A DNA stretch of 64,000 bases from Candidatus Woesearchaeota archaeon (lineage in GTDB: Archaea > Nanobdellota > Nanobdellia > Woesearchaeales > JAFGLG01): contig JAFGLG010000002.1 in NCBI GenBank assembly GCA_016928155.1, forward strand, positions 135,118-199,117, in the 5' to 3' direction. The position numbers and the translations under genes were made by a program. The notes beneath the pieces were generated by a model that did not search any database, was not told the DNA's origin, and saw only the letters and a program-made list of their open reading frames with translations. This document shows positions 50,837 through 59,534 of the stretch, in pieces; positions within the stretch are counted from its first letter, which is position 1, and every line of letters starts with the position of its first letter.

Positions 50837-50918
50837 GAAAAAGACAACTATAGTGAAAAATGTCTTTTTCTAGGATGACAAATAACTAATCAGTCCCCAA
50901 ATCTTGATTATTTGTCAT
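50837..50918 (-). promoter_or_regulatory. Two perfect inverted repeats upstream of ATPase operon
   Basis: GAAAAAGAC (50837-50845) / GTCTTTTTC (50862-50870) and ATGACAAATAA (50875-50885) / TTATTTGTCAT (50908-50918). Both could form leader hairpins or repressor sites of the downstream pilus genes. The following 385 bases to the antitoxin gene hold no clear feature. Confidence 0.55.
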
Positions 50919-51283
50919 ATATCCTAACTAATGCGTGTCAATGAAGCCCTATTTATAAATGTTTTCAATGGTCAAAAATTGGCAAGAGGAGCTGAGAGTG
51001 ACGAAAAAGTGATTTTAAAGGCTTCTGGCAACACTGTTAAAGTTTTTAGCAAAACGCGATGACTGAAAAAATGGAACAGTGGTTCTGGCTGTAAAGCATA
51101 TGAACATCTGAAATGATTCGAAAGAAACAAAAATTTTCCAGATATTACGGGTGCAATCATAAGAATTTCTGATCATTAGTGAAATGTATCGGATCCCATG
51201 AAAGATCTTTGATGGAAAAGACAAAAATCCCATTAAGACTGGAGAACAGAAAGACCACATGCAACAGAAACGCTTAAATATTG

Positions 51284-51302
51284 GGTATACTTTTAGTATA
51301 CC
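51284..51302 (+). promoter_or_regulatory. Operator of MazEF-like module
   Basis: GGTATACT-TTT-AGTATACC, perfect 8-bp arms, ends one base before the antitoxin ATG. TTAAATATT (51274-51282) is the TATA-like box. Typical autoregulatory site. Confidence 0.65.
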
Positions 51303-51303
51303 A

Positions 51304-51510
51304 ATGGTCACGACAATAAAGATACATGAGGATACGAAGGCAAGTCTGGACCGGCTGAGAAGAGAAAGAGAGAGCTATGATGACCTTATCAAGAGAGTGA
51401 TCAGTATGATGCGAAGAGAGAACCTCGAGAAAGAGCTGAAAGAGGCATACCTGCGGATGGGAAAAAAGGAACTGGAGATGCTTGAAGAATGGGAAAACGC
51501 ATCGCTGTAA
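51304..51510 (+). CDS. Antitoxin of MazF module
   Basis: A 68-aa protein: TTIKIHEDTKASLDRLRRERESYDDLIKRVI is an RHH-like N-terminus used in archaeal VapB/DUF7557-type antitoxins; the C-terminal charged tail would block the toxin. The stop overlaps the mazF start by 22 bases. The longer in-frame start lacks support because the palindrome ends just before this ATG. Confidence 0.8.
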   Translation: MVTTIKIHEDTKASLDRLRRERESYDDLIKRVISMMRRENLEKELKEAYLRMGKKELEMLEEWENASL

Positions 51511-51842
51511 AAAGAGGAGAGATCTGGCTGGTGAACCTGGATCCGACAATCGGCCATGAGATCCGAAAATCAAGACCTGGTATCATAATACAGAATGACA
51601 TCGGCAACAAATATAGCCCAATCACAATAATTGCTCCGGTGACATCAAGCATAGAGAAAATATATCCTATAGAGGTGCTTCTGACCAAGAAAAATTCAGG
51701 ACTTAAAAAAGAATCAAAAGCAGTCCTTAACCAGATAAGAGCAATTGATAAGAAAAGACTGATCAGGAAGATAGGAAGACTGAAGAACAGCGCCATTGGA
51801 GAAGTGAATGAAGCAATAAAGATAAGCCTTGGACTCTATTGA
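51489..51842 (+). CDS. mazF: MazF/PemK-type endoribonuclease toxin
   Basis: A 117-aa protein: VKRGEIWLVNLDPTIGHEIRKSRPGIIIQND and ITIIAPVTS, plus VLNQIRAIDKKRL, match the PemK/MazF fold with the conserved R in K-S-R-P-G and the T of APVTS. It is an mRNA- or tRNA-cutting RNase. It is on the strand opposite to the pilus genes that surround it, splitting the pilus cluster. Confidence 0.92.
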   Translation: MGKRIAVKRGEIWLVNLDPTIGHEIRKSRPGIIIQNDIGNKYSPITIIAPVTSSIEKIYPIEVLLTKKNSGLKKESKAVLNQIRAIDKKRLIRKIGRLKNSAIGEVNEAIKISLGLY

Positions 51843-52810
51843 ACCAATTCGTCCACCTCATAATAATCAAGCCTGGTTGTCTGGAAAATCGAGCCATCAT
51901 CCAGCCTGAACCAATCAGGCATCCCGGTGATAGCATAGAAGGCAGGGTTCTGATCGCTGAAATAGATGTAATCAATCACTGATTTCTCCTGCGTTGCGAT
52001 ACCCTGATCAGAGAGCTTCTGGAGATCCACCATAGATTCAATGCCGAACATGGAAGCAGAGAAGTCACCCTCAAGCCTCTGCAGATAAGAAGGGGCATGA
52101 TCAGATTCTGTGTACCATGAATTCAAAAGATGGGATCTCAGGTTAGAGACATCAGTGCCCTGCACAAAATCAGTAACATTGGACTCGTGGATTATATTTG
52201 ACACCTTACCGGATGTCTCAATCAGATACAGGGGGTCTTCAAAGCCAGCAATAGGCAATTCTGCAGAAAAATTCCTGGAAAGATTCCAGGAAGCAGTATC
52301 CGCAGAGTCAGTCAAGACATAATCCAATACAATAGAAGCCCTCACGTGCCAAGGATCTGAATGAGAGATGACCACATCACTCACTGTCCACAATATCCGG
52401 ATACCGTTGACAGAAGCCTGCTGATTGAAGCCAGCAAACCAATCATTTATTGTAGAACCCTGCATGGAACTGACAGGTTCGGCCCCAAGAGTCCCATTCA
52501 GGAAAAGGCCTGCAAAAGCTGAATCAATATCCGGGATATAATGACCTGATTTCACAATCCTCTCCTGCATCGCAAGAAAAGAATGGAATGATGAGATATA
52601 GATTGCACGTCCAATATCATGATCAAGATTCCTCAGCAGATTATCCATCTGAAGAACCCTAGTGGAATGAAGCTGGCTCTTCTCCTGATAACGGAAAGCA
52701 CCCTGATAATAGAATACAGAAAGGATTATGATGCCAAGAAAAAGCAATGAAAGGAGCGTGTAGAAGAAGCCTTTCCTGCTCTGCCTGAAGCATGATCCTC
52801 TCACTGCCAA
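51836..52810 (-). CDS. Pilus-locus protein with N-terminal membrane anchor
   Basis: A 324-aa protein: membrane helix LLSLLFLGIIILSVFYYQG at the N-terminus, then an extracytoplasmic domain with beta segments and no clear motif. The location directly after the VWA gene suggests a minor pilin or adhesin subunit. The TTG start has GAGGTGA four bases before it and overlaps the VWA stop; no ATG is in range. It overlaps mazF by 7 bases at the 3' end. Confidence 0.75.
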   Translation of the reverse strand: MAVRGSCFRQSRKGFFYTLLSLLFLGIIILSVFYYQGAFRYQEKSQLHSTRVLQMDNLLRNLDHDIGRAIYISSFHSFLAMQERIVKSGHYIPDIDSAFAGLFLNGTLGAEPVSSMQGSTINDWFAGFNQQASVNGIRILWTVSDVVISHSDPWHVRASIVLDYVLTDSADTASWNLSRNFSAELPIAGFEDPLYLIETSGKVSNIIHESNVTDFVQGTDVSNLRSHLLNSWYTESDHAPSYLQRLEGDFSASMFGIESMVDLQKLSDQGIATQEKSVIDYIYFSDQNPAFYAITGMPDWFRLDDGSIFQTTRLDYYEVDELVQ

Positions 52811-55350
52811 GATCTCACCTCAATCACAGCAGGACCCCAAAGAGAGGGTATCTCAGAGATGGTCAAAGTCGTCATGCCGAGATCGCCTGGGCCGATAATG
52901 ATATCAAGGAGACCATCACCATCAAAATCAAGCATGCCCAGAAGATCAAAGACAGCGACATCAATCGCATCCCCACTATCATATGAATACGAGCCGAAGC
53001 TGCAAGCGTCAGTGCCTGCATAATCTGCCGGGATAGCAATAGTCAGATTGGTGCCATCCTCAAACTCCAAGAACCATACACAGCCATCAGCCTCCGGGAG
53101 AACACTGGTATAATCAGACACAGCAGGAAGGGAATAGGAATAGATGGCCCTGTTGCTCGGGGATCCGCCGCTCTCTGCAGAGATGTTGAAAGAAGTCTTG
53201 AGTATGACATCGTTATCGGATGATGCCAGAGACAGAGGGACCTGCAATACAAATGGATCACCTATCAGGATGTAATCATCGCCGAAACCATCAATATCAA
53301 AGAAATCAACAGAACCAGAACCAGAATCTATCGAGACTCTCGAGGTCCACAATGAACCAGAATATGAAGTCAGATAAGCTTCCCTCAGGGATGCAGCAGC
53401 AGGAATGCCAAAATGACCCTGCGTGACAGAATTCCCGAAATGAGGGGTCTCTTCAGTGATTATTATCTCGCCGAACCCAGGCGGATTGATGTCAGGCACA
53501 TAAGTGAATCTTATGAATGAATCATGCAGATCGCTATGGATATTCGTGACATTAGGGGCCTGGCCTGAAAAACCGAGAGAGGAGATGAGCAACTCATAAG
53601 CCAGGTCAGAATAGATTTCCTTCAGAGCAGTATAATTCTGCCCCCAATAGAAATTGCCATGACCACAATCAGAGATGGCCTTGAGAGTAGCATTGTCAGC
53701 CGAGCTCCCGAAACCGATAGAATGGATGGTGATATTATACAGATCATAAGTCTCGCATGCTGACTGGATGGCCTCAACCTTTGCAGCTTCCTCGCCGCAG
53801 GCAGTCGGAGTATAATAACACCTGTTTGCAGTGCCGTCGCTCATCACAATGATGATCCTGGACCTTGACGGATCTGACTGGGCAAGAAGCTTGCTCCTGG
53901 AATCAATCACAGCAGAAGAGAAGCAAGTATTGGGGCCCTTGGTATGATAATGATCAATCTTGTCATCCAGAATCATCTTAGAATTAGTCAGATCCTCTGA
54001 CTGGCCTGGCTCAATAGATGCATGATATGAGACAAGGCCAAGACGGTTGTAAGATGAATTCAGGAATATGCCGACAAAATCATGATCGACCTCTTTAGCC
54101 ACATCAAGACGCGACATCCCAGGAGCATCAGGCATATCATCACTGTCCATGCTATTCGAGATGTCAGTCGTCAGGATCACATCCACAGGGGTGCCATTGG
54201 ACACAGTCACATTCCCAGGGATGTGGCCAAGACGGAGCGGGATATTAGAACGGGACAAAGAAGCGAAATCAAGGAAGGATGATAAAGTGGAATTAGGGAT
54301 GATGACAGAGACATCACCCAGCTGGGATGAATTGTAGACAGTCTCTGACCCCAAGGTCAGCATAAGAGGAAAATCCGTGGAGTAATCAAGGGATGACTCC
54401 ATACTGACCAGTGAACCAGGGATATAAAAAGAATCATAAATATTTATCAACCCATCGATATTATCAAAATGATAAGTCGAAGTCGCCAAGCCATCTGCAT
54501 ATTCTGTCTCAGAGAAGAAGATATCCTCTGTCCTATAATCCACCTCAAGATAGCCTCCGCCTATAGAGAGCATAGAGGATGAACTAAAGGAAACAATGTT
54601 AAGGCCTGGCTGGAAATTAGAGTAATAAGCAGGATCAATCAGGAATGTATCAGCCTCTTTCTCAGGGGTTGATGGAGAAAATGAACCAGAAAACACCCCA
54701 TTGATAAAAAGATCGAATGAAGACGCGATGTCAAGCTCAAGATAACAGTCTTCAATGATGAAATCAGACGGAAGGGAGAGTTTTGAAGAGATGTTCCCAT
54801 ATCCTATATAGCCCCCATAAAAGATATGCTGGGCCCTTGATACATCCCCGATGATCAAAGAGGCCCTTGATGAGAAACCATATAGGGTCTCATTCTGCTC
54901 AAAGCCAGAGACATAGCTCTTGGCAGAGAGGAGGTCAACCGGCTCAGAATCTGATGTCGAGAAAATATTCTGGCTGTTGATGTAGAGAGCTGTCTCATAA
55001 GGCAAAGGCACCATATCTGAAAATTCCTGGAAGAGCAAAGCAGCAAGATCTGTCCTGCCATAGGAATAGAACTCGCCAATCTGCATCATGACTGACTGGT
55101 TGGGCCTGATAATCGAGCCATTTAGGATCATCTGCCTCACTACACTAGAATTCATCTCATCTATCCTAAGCTCAGACATGACATTGATGAGATCATTCGC
55201 ATTGTTGCTAAGCTGATATGTCGGCCTTGAAGAGATGAAAGAGGTGCTAACAATACCTACTGCGAGCAGCATGATGACCAAAGCCATGAATGCATCTACG
55301 CTGAAGAAGAACCCTTTCTTATCCCCAATAACACCATGCTTCAATCCCAT
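52801..55350 (-). CDS. Pilus-associated VWA-domain adhesin
   Basis: An 849-aa protein: N-terminal pilin-like helix (VDAFMALVIMLLAVGIVSTSF), a beta domain, then a von Willebrand A domain from about residue 385: MIDAS DISNSM, with later Thr/Asp (GLVSYHASIEP, IIVMSDGTANR). The C-terminal 200 residues are beta-rich with FDGDGLLD calcium-like turn. It likely forms a metal-dependent adhesin at the pilus tip or cell surface. The gene overlaps the pilin-like gene upstream and the anchor protein downstream. Confidence 0.88.
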   Translation of the reverse strand: MGLKHGVIGDKKGFFFSVDAFMALVIMLLAVGIVSTSFISSRPTYQLSNNANDLINVMSELRIDEMNSSVVRQMILNGSIIRPNQSVMMQIGEFYSYGRTDLAALLFQEFSDMVPLPYETALYINSQNIFSTSDSEPVDLLSAKSYVSGFEQNETLYGFSSRASLIIGDVSRAQHIFYGGYIGYGNISSKLSLPSDFIIEDCYLELDIASSFDLFINGVFSGSFSPSTPEKEADTFLIDPAYYSNFQPGLNIVSFSSSSMLSIGGGYLEVDYRTEDIFFSETEYADGLATSTYHFDNIDGLINIYDSFYIPGSLVSMESSLDYSTDFPLMLTLGSETVYNSSQLGDVSVIIPNSTLSSFLDFASLSRSNIPLRLGHIPGNVTVSNGTPVDVILTTDISNSMDSDDMPDAPGMSRLDVAKEVDHDFVGIFLNSSYNRLGLVSYHASIEPGQSEDLTNSKMILDDKIDHYHTKGPNTCFSSAVIDSRSKLLAQSDPSRSRIIIVMSDGTANRCYYTPTACGEEAAKVEAIQSACETYDLYNITIHSIGFGSSADNATLKAISDCGHGNFYWGQNYTALKEIYSDLAYELLISSLGFSGQAPNVTNIHSDLHDSFIRFTYVPDINPPGFGEIIITEETPHFGNSVTQGHFGIPAAASLREAYLTSYSGSLWTSRVSIDSGSGSVDFFDIDGFGDDYILIGDPFVLQVPLSLASSDNDVILKTSFNISAESGGSPSNRAIYSYSLPAVSDYTSVLPEADGCVWFLEFEDGTNLTIAIPADYAGTDACSFGSYSYDSGDAIDVAVFDLLGMLDFDGDGLLDIIIGPGDLGMTTLTISEIPSLWGPAVIEVRSWQ

Positions 55351-55802
55351 AAGTACAACACCATGTTCATTACCTTGCCATCAAAAATGACATATCTTGT
55401 GGTCTTGACAACATTCTTCCCATCTGGCTCAACACCGAATGCGTAGGACCTTGCCCCTTCTGCATCCTCAAGGAAGAAATAGAAATCATAAGAGGTCCGG
55501 AAAGAAGACCTTGCCTGGGAGTAGTCCATACCTGTGAATGAATCTAACTTTGCCCGGTTTATCCTCATGTCCCCGTCAGTTATGCCTATGATAGTGAAAT
55601 TATCCTGAGTCCAACCTTCAGGGTATCCCTTTGTCAGGAGGGAGCGGGATATCGAATCAGCATCAATCTCAAGCTCCCGGAACACAAGACTCTTCTCAGA
55701 GACCATAGAATAATACCTGAAGAAAAGCAAAAGGACTATGGCGAATATGAAAAGAGCTATCATGAAATCCAGAGTGATGATCTGGGCCTTATTCGACCTC
55801 AT
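55341..55802 (-). CDS. Type IV pilin-like minor subunit
   Basis: A 153-aa protein beginning MRSNKAQIITLDFMIALFIFAIVLLLFF, a pilin-type N-terminal helix, with an outside domain (AEGARSYAFGVEPDGKNVVKTTRYV). The chosen start gives a normal pilin length; a longer frame would add 47 residues made of 5-residue repeats from the adjacent 15-bp repeat block. Minor pilin of the same apparatus. Confidence 0.8.
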   Translation of the reverse strand: MRSNKAQIITLDFMIALFIFAIVLLLFFRYYSMVSEKSLVFRELEIDADSISRSLLTKGYPEGWTQDNFTIIGITDGDMRINRAKLDSFTGMDYSQARSSFRTSYDFYFFLEDAEGARSYAFGVEPDGKNVVKTTRYVIFDGKVMNMVLYLWD

Positions 55803-55920
55803 CCTGTATCTTCTGCTAGTATACACTCCATCAGTACACCTTCTGCCAACGCCTCTCCCGCCAGCGTATCTTCTTCCAGTGCACATTTCGTTAATGCACA
55901 CTCCACTAATACACATTCCG
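55803..55920. repeat. 15-bp tandem repeats between two pilin genes
   Basis: GTGCACATTTCGTTA, ATGCACACTCCACTA, ATACACATTCCGCTA (15 bp each, about 55879-55923) with a more diverged copy ATACACTCCATCAG near 55820. The block is in frame with the minus-strand pilin gene but translation there would be an unusual Cys repeat (SGMCI, SGVCI, NEMCT). Confidence 0.6.
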
Positions 55921-56334
55921 CTAATTGAGATAGATGATGCCATTCTCCTTCCTTATTGTATTCATGCCTTTCTGAGGCTGGCCTGTGACAGGCGGTATCT
56001 TCAGATAATACTGATGATTACCTGATGAAGCATCAAGAGACCCCTGCGTGAGAGAGATTGAGTAATCATATTCTCCGATAACAAGAGGCATCTTGAACTG
56101 CCTCTCATAGCCATCACTCACAGAATATGCTGTCATTATCTCATTCTTCAAGCCAGAGGACACATCCTTCAGCTCCAGATATTCTTTATGGGACCTGAGA
56201 TCATATGCCTTGTCCAATGCTATCTTCATGAAGAAACCGAAGATGATGACAAGTAATGCGACAAGGATGATGAATTCCACAGAAGCCTGGCCATTTTTCC
56301 TCATTTTATCCCATGATTTGCATGCATATGCCAT
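55921..56334 (-). CDS. Type IV pilin, class III-type signal
   Basis: A 137-aa pilin: KNGQASVEFIILVALLVIIFGFFM, with Q-x-x-x-E-F, then a charged helix and beta-rich C-terminus (YDYSISLTQGS). Its ATG overlaps the TGA of the upstream pilin. An inner ATG ten residues later would still keep the signal. Component of the operon 56753-51836. Confidence 0.9.
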   Translation of the reverse strand: MAYACKSWDKMRKNGQASVEFIILVALLVIIFGFFMKIALDKAYDLRSHKEYLELKDVSSGLKNEIMTAYSVSDGYERQFKMPLVIGEYDYSISLTQGSLDASSGNHQYYLKIPPVTGQPQKGMNTIRKENGIIYLN

Positions 56335-56753
56335 CAGCTGATTATGACATAAGACCCTCTTGACTCGATCGTGATGGTGTGAAGACCGGGAGTTGATGGA
56401 AGAGAACCAGTCATGTTCACCTCTGTGGTCTCATAGACATCAGAGTCGCCTGAGCGCTTCTGGACCAAGAAAAGAACCTCATGATCCCTGACCTGGGCTG
56501 ATGCAACCTTGTCAGGCAGAGTGAACTTCATGGTGACCATGCTAGGCTCCCCATAATAATAGACCTTCTCAACATTGACCACAATATCCTGGGCGATCTG
56601 ATAAAGCTGGTTCTCGATTGCAGATTCGCGGTAATCTTCAGACTGGAAGTAGAAGAACATTATAAGAGGGATGATGATGACTGCAATGAAACCTAGGATC
56701 ATCAGATATTCCATACTGGCCTGTGCGTTCTTATTTCTTTTTATCAACCCCAT
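56334..56753 (-). CDS. Type IV pilin, class III-type signal
   Basis: A 139-aa pilin: KNAQASMEYLMILGFIAVIIIPLIMFFYF is the class III signal and helix with Q-x-x-x-E-Y, followed by a domain of beta strands (MVTMKFTLPDKVASAQVRD, TPGLHTITIESRGSYVII). It is first in the pilus operon. Upstream 280 bases are AT-rich with inverted repeats GATCT-ATTGAC-AGATC (about 56920). Confidence 0.9.
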   Translation of the reverse strand: MGLIKRNKNAQASMEYLMILGFIAVIIIPLIMFFYFQSEDYRESAIENQLYQIAQDIVVNVEKVYYYGEPSMVTMKFTLPDKVASAQVRDHEVLFLVQKRSGDSDVYETTEVNMTGSLPSTPGLHTITIESRGSYVIIS

Positions 56754-57046
56754 GAGGACTTTGAGGCCAGCAATGTATTTAAAGGTGTGTTACTATTATA
56801 TAATAATCACTAAATAATTATTGCGAAATGGAGATTGACAAGTAGAGATTGTAAAGTATATCTATCAGGATACATCTTATGAGAATATTAATGAACATAT
56901 TCATGAACATATTCATGGATCTATTGACAGATCAATTGATGCATATTTGTGACCCACGGACAGGCCAATCGTTCATGCTGTGCAAAGGCTTAATACGGCC
57001 CAAAAGCAGGAAATATTTATATATATAATTTATGACCCATTTTAAA

Positions 57047-57874
57047 ATGAAGCGTTTTGGGGGCATATGGATCTGCTTAGTGATTTTCTTATACTTCGCA
57101 ACCCCCATAAATGCTGAGACAAATGCGACTGTCTTCGTATCAGAGACCGGGAATTCTGTGGTGATGCTCCAGATAACAGGGCAGGATACCACAGAAGTGA
57201 TGCTGCCGCTCGATGTATCCCAGCCAAGCATAAAAGGTGGGCTGTATGTGCTGAGCGAGAACGGCATAAAGGTAGCAGCAAAAGATGTCGCAGTTGTCAT
57301 TTACAAGACAGACCTGTTCACATTCAAGCAAGGAGCGAACTGGACATTCGAAACAGACCTTCTCGGTCATGCCAACACAAAAATCAAGCTGCCGAGCCAT
57401 GCCATCATACTGGAGACAGGGGGCTTGATCGATGCAGACACAAATGAGATATCATTCGATGATTCTGACATAAGGCTGACATACACATTCGGGGAAAAGC
57501 CTGCCGAGAATGAGAAGAAAACCTGGATCTACCTGATAATACTGGCAATAATCCTCTTAGCAATCGCAGGCATCATGATATTCCTAAAGAAATCACAAGA
57601 ACCGACAGGAGAATCAACAGAAGGCACAAACAGACAAGGCAAAGGACAGGCCAATGTCATAAAGACACTGAGCTCACACCAGGCAAAGCTTGTTGAGCTG
57701 ATAATGCAGAACAATGGCGAGATCAAAAGGAACAAGCTAGAAAGGATAAGCGGGTATGCAAAGAGCAGCTTGGCATCATGCCTGAACAGCCTTGAAAGGA
57801 AGAAGATAATCGAGATAGACAAGACAAGCGCTGTGCATTATGTCAGGCTGACAGAATGGTTCAAGGGATTATGA
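57047..57874 (+). CDS. Membrane-anchored winged-helix regulator
   Basis: A 275-aa protein: signal/anchor helix (FGGIWICLVIFLYFATPINA), an extracytoplasmic beta domain (about 25-155), a membrane helix IYLIILAIILLAIAGIMIFL, and a cytoplasmic C-terminal winged helix (LVELIMQNNGEIKRNKLERISGYAKSSLASCLNSLERKKII) of the archaeal TM-HTH type. It may sense an outside signal and control genes directly. TTTATATATATAA ends about 20 bases before the ATG, suggesting a leaderless start. It is next to the duplicated secreted/basic cassette, a probable target (inference). Confidence 0.8.
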   Translation: MKRFGGIWICLVIFLYFATPINAETNATVFVSETGNSVVMLQITGQDTTEVMLPLDVSQPSIKGGLYVLSENGIKVAAKDVAVVIYKTDLFTFKQGANWTFETDLLGHANTKIKLPSHAIILETGGLIDADTNEISFDDSDIRLTYTFGEKPAENEKKTWIYLIILAIILLAIAGIMIFLKKSQEPTGESTEGTNRQGKGQANVIKTLSSHQAKLVELIMQNNGEIKRNKLERISGYAKSSLASCLNSLERKKIIEIDKTSAVHYVRLTEWFKGL

Positions 57875-57930
57875 GACAGATGATGAAAATGATAAAAAAA
57901 GGGATAAGCAAGAAAATAACCTGGATACGT

Positions 57931-57976
57931 GCCTGTTCACAGCTGTACTATATGCCATTTATATCCTGTTCATGCT
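57931..57976 (+). promoter_or_regulatory. Promoter of cassette copy 1
   Basis: GCCTGTTCACAG ... CATTTATATCCTGTTCATGC: TATA-like TTTATATCC with CTGTTCA on both sides. The 45-base region is nearly the same as the one preceding cassette copy 2. Suggests a shared factor. Confidence 0.6.
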
Positions 57977-58007
57977 TAATGAACCACAGACAGGAGAGGT
58001 TATCAAT

Positions 58008-58895
58008 ATGAAGGGACAACTGGCACTAGGACTAACATTGCTGCTATTACTAGTCGGAACAATGTCTGCCCAAGTGCCAGGCTATGTCAATGTGTCATAT
58101 ACAAATGACGGCTCAACAGTGATTGTAGGCACAGGAGGAACACAGACAACACAAACAACAGACGATACACAGAACACAGAGACCCAGGAAAACACACAGG
58201 CAGATACACAGATTCAAGCCGATACATACCAGGAAATAGATACCTGGCAAGAGAAAGACACCCCGGCTGAAATCCCTGCAAAGGACCCTGCTGAAAGACC
58301 ATCAATCACAAAAATAGACAACAAGACAGACAAGAAGCCGAAAGAGAAACCAGAGCCCCAGCAGATACCCACAGACTACATACCTGCAGAGCCAAGCAAA
58401 GAAAAGGCTGATGAGACCATCACAGGCGGGATATTCGAGCTGAAAGTGAGCGACCTCAGGCATGCCGGCTATCAAGGGCTGGTATCAGACTTTGTCAGGG
58501 AGCTCAATGAGCAGACAAAATACATGAGGACAGAGCTCAAGGAAGAGATAAAGCAGAGCAAGCTCGAAGAGAAGATGGCGAAGAACATAGGTAAAAGGAT
58601 GCAGGCAAGGGTGCTGGAGATGACGGCGCAGAGGATAGAGATAAGCAAAACAGAGATCGTCAGGAGAATCAGCGAAATAGATGAAGAGTCTGCGGATGAA
58701 GTGGCAAAAATGCCAGATGACTTCCAGAAACTGGTGTATGTGTCCCTTGAACAGGGATCAGAGGAAGACAAGGCAGGCCTTGAAACGCAGATAAAGGACA
58801 TAGGCAAAGAATTCCATATATGGAGAGTCCCTTTTGAACCAGAAGATTTCGATAACCTCGAACCAGAGCAGATCATGAACATGATCACTGGCTGA
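58008..58895 (+). CDS. Secreted helical protein, cassette copy 1 (A1)
   Basis: A 295-aa protein: signal peptide (LALGLTLLLLLVGTMSAQ), a Thr/Gln-rich linker, then a conserved helical domain: LRHAGYQGLVSDFVRELNEQTKYMRTELKEEI, and a C-terminal segment EEFH-like (GKEFHIWRVPFEPEDFDNL). The domain is the same as in copy 2 (A2): shared VSDFV-x-x-LNEQTK. GAGGTT precedes the ATG. No known family. It may be an extracytoplasmic coiled-coil factor. Confidence 0.75.
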   Translation: MKGQLALGLTLLLLLVGTMSAQVPGYVNVSYTNDGSTVIVGTGGTQTTQTTDDTQNTETQENTQADTQIQADTYQEIDTWQEKDTPAEIPAKDPAERPSITKIDNKTDKKPKEKPEPQQIPTDYIPAEPSKEKADETITGGIFELKVSDLRHAGYQGLVSDFVRELNEQTKYMRTELKEEIKQSKLEEKMAKNIGKRMQARVLEMTAQRIEISKTEIVRRISEIDEESADEVAKMPDDFQKLVYVSLEQGSEEDKAGLETQIKDIGKEFHIWRVPFEPEDFDNLEPEQIMNMITG

Positions 58896-58928
58896 ACCTG
58901 TCACATCCACAATATGGAGGTGGTTCAG

Positions 58929-59105
58929 ATGAGGAAGCATGAAGAGAGATTTTCAGCAGAGAAGTATTTCCAGAGAAGGGAGCGGGCTGAAGCGTACCAC
59001 AGGTTCTTGAAGAATCCGCAGGCAAAGAGGATACAGGAGCATTTCCACAACATCACAATGCTGGGAGAGGACAAGATGCCGCTGACAATCATCATAGCAG
59101 AATAA
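58929..59105 (+). CDS. Basic 58-aa protein, cassette copy 1 (B1)
   Basis: A small basic protein: KHEERFSAEKYFQRRERAEA, YHRFLKNPQAKRIQEHFHNI and GEDKMPL. The same family as B2 at 60.3 kb (K-H-E-E-R-F, R-R-x-x-A-E-A-Y, F-L-K-x-P-Q-A, Q-E-H-F-H-N-I). Probably cytoplasmic. Follows A1 by 33 bases. Function unknown. Confidence 0.75.
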   Translation: MRKHEERFSAEKYFQRRERAEAYHRFLKNPQAKRIQEHFHNITMLGEDKMPLTIIIAE

Positions 59106-59474
59106 CAAAAATCACACTAATCCCCAACCCAAAAGTTAGAGTATCTGATCGTGCGATTTGTCAAAATAGTGGCAAAGGAAAAAAATCATATCTCAGCTCC
59201 AGGTTACACTCGAACCACTATTTTGAGCACCCTGAAATTCCGCCTTAAATCCTGATTTTCGCAGTAAACAGCCAACTCTGATGAGTGGCGAAATCTCATG
59301 GTTTGGAATTGAAAATGACTCCCTGAAAAACGGGTTAAAACCCCTAAAATGACAAGCGTCATTTTCAATAACGAAGAGACCCAAAACACCCAAGACCTGC
59401 AATCCCATCCCTTTTTTCATTTTTTTCTTATATCAAACCAACAATGTTTTAGTCACATATCAATTAGGAAAAAC
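59106..59474. other. Intergenic region with several inverted repeats
   Basis: No ORF is supported. TCAAAATAGTGG (59159) / CCACTATTTTGA (59213) is a 12-bp inverted repeat; TTGAAAATGAC (59306) / GTCATTTTCAA (59360) an 11-bp one, with GGGTT-AA-AACCC inside; ATGAG-tggcgaaat-CTCAT lies between. A structured RNA or terminators of cassette 1 is possible. Confidence 0.5.
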
Positions 59475-59520
59475 AGCCTGTTCACGTCTGTTCACTATGT
59501 CTTTTATATCCTGTTCATGC
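59475..59520 (+). promoter_or_regulatory. Promoter of cassette copy 2
   Basis: CAGCCTGTTCAC-GTCTGTTCAC...TTTTATATCCTGTTCATGC: three CTGTTCA copies around TATA-like TTTATATCC, aligned to the promoter of copy 1. Confidence 0.6.
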
Positions 59521-59534
59521 CCTAAGAACTTCTC

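Noticed and set aside
59265-59305. Hammerhead-like core CTGATGAG...CGAAA
   Set aside because: The two conserved strings are spaced by only three bases, stem II would be one base pair, and I find no matching stem I/III strands with a cleavage site.
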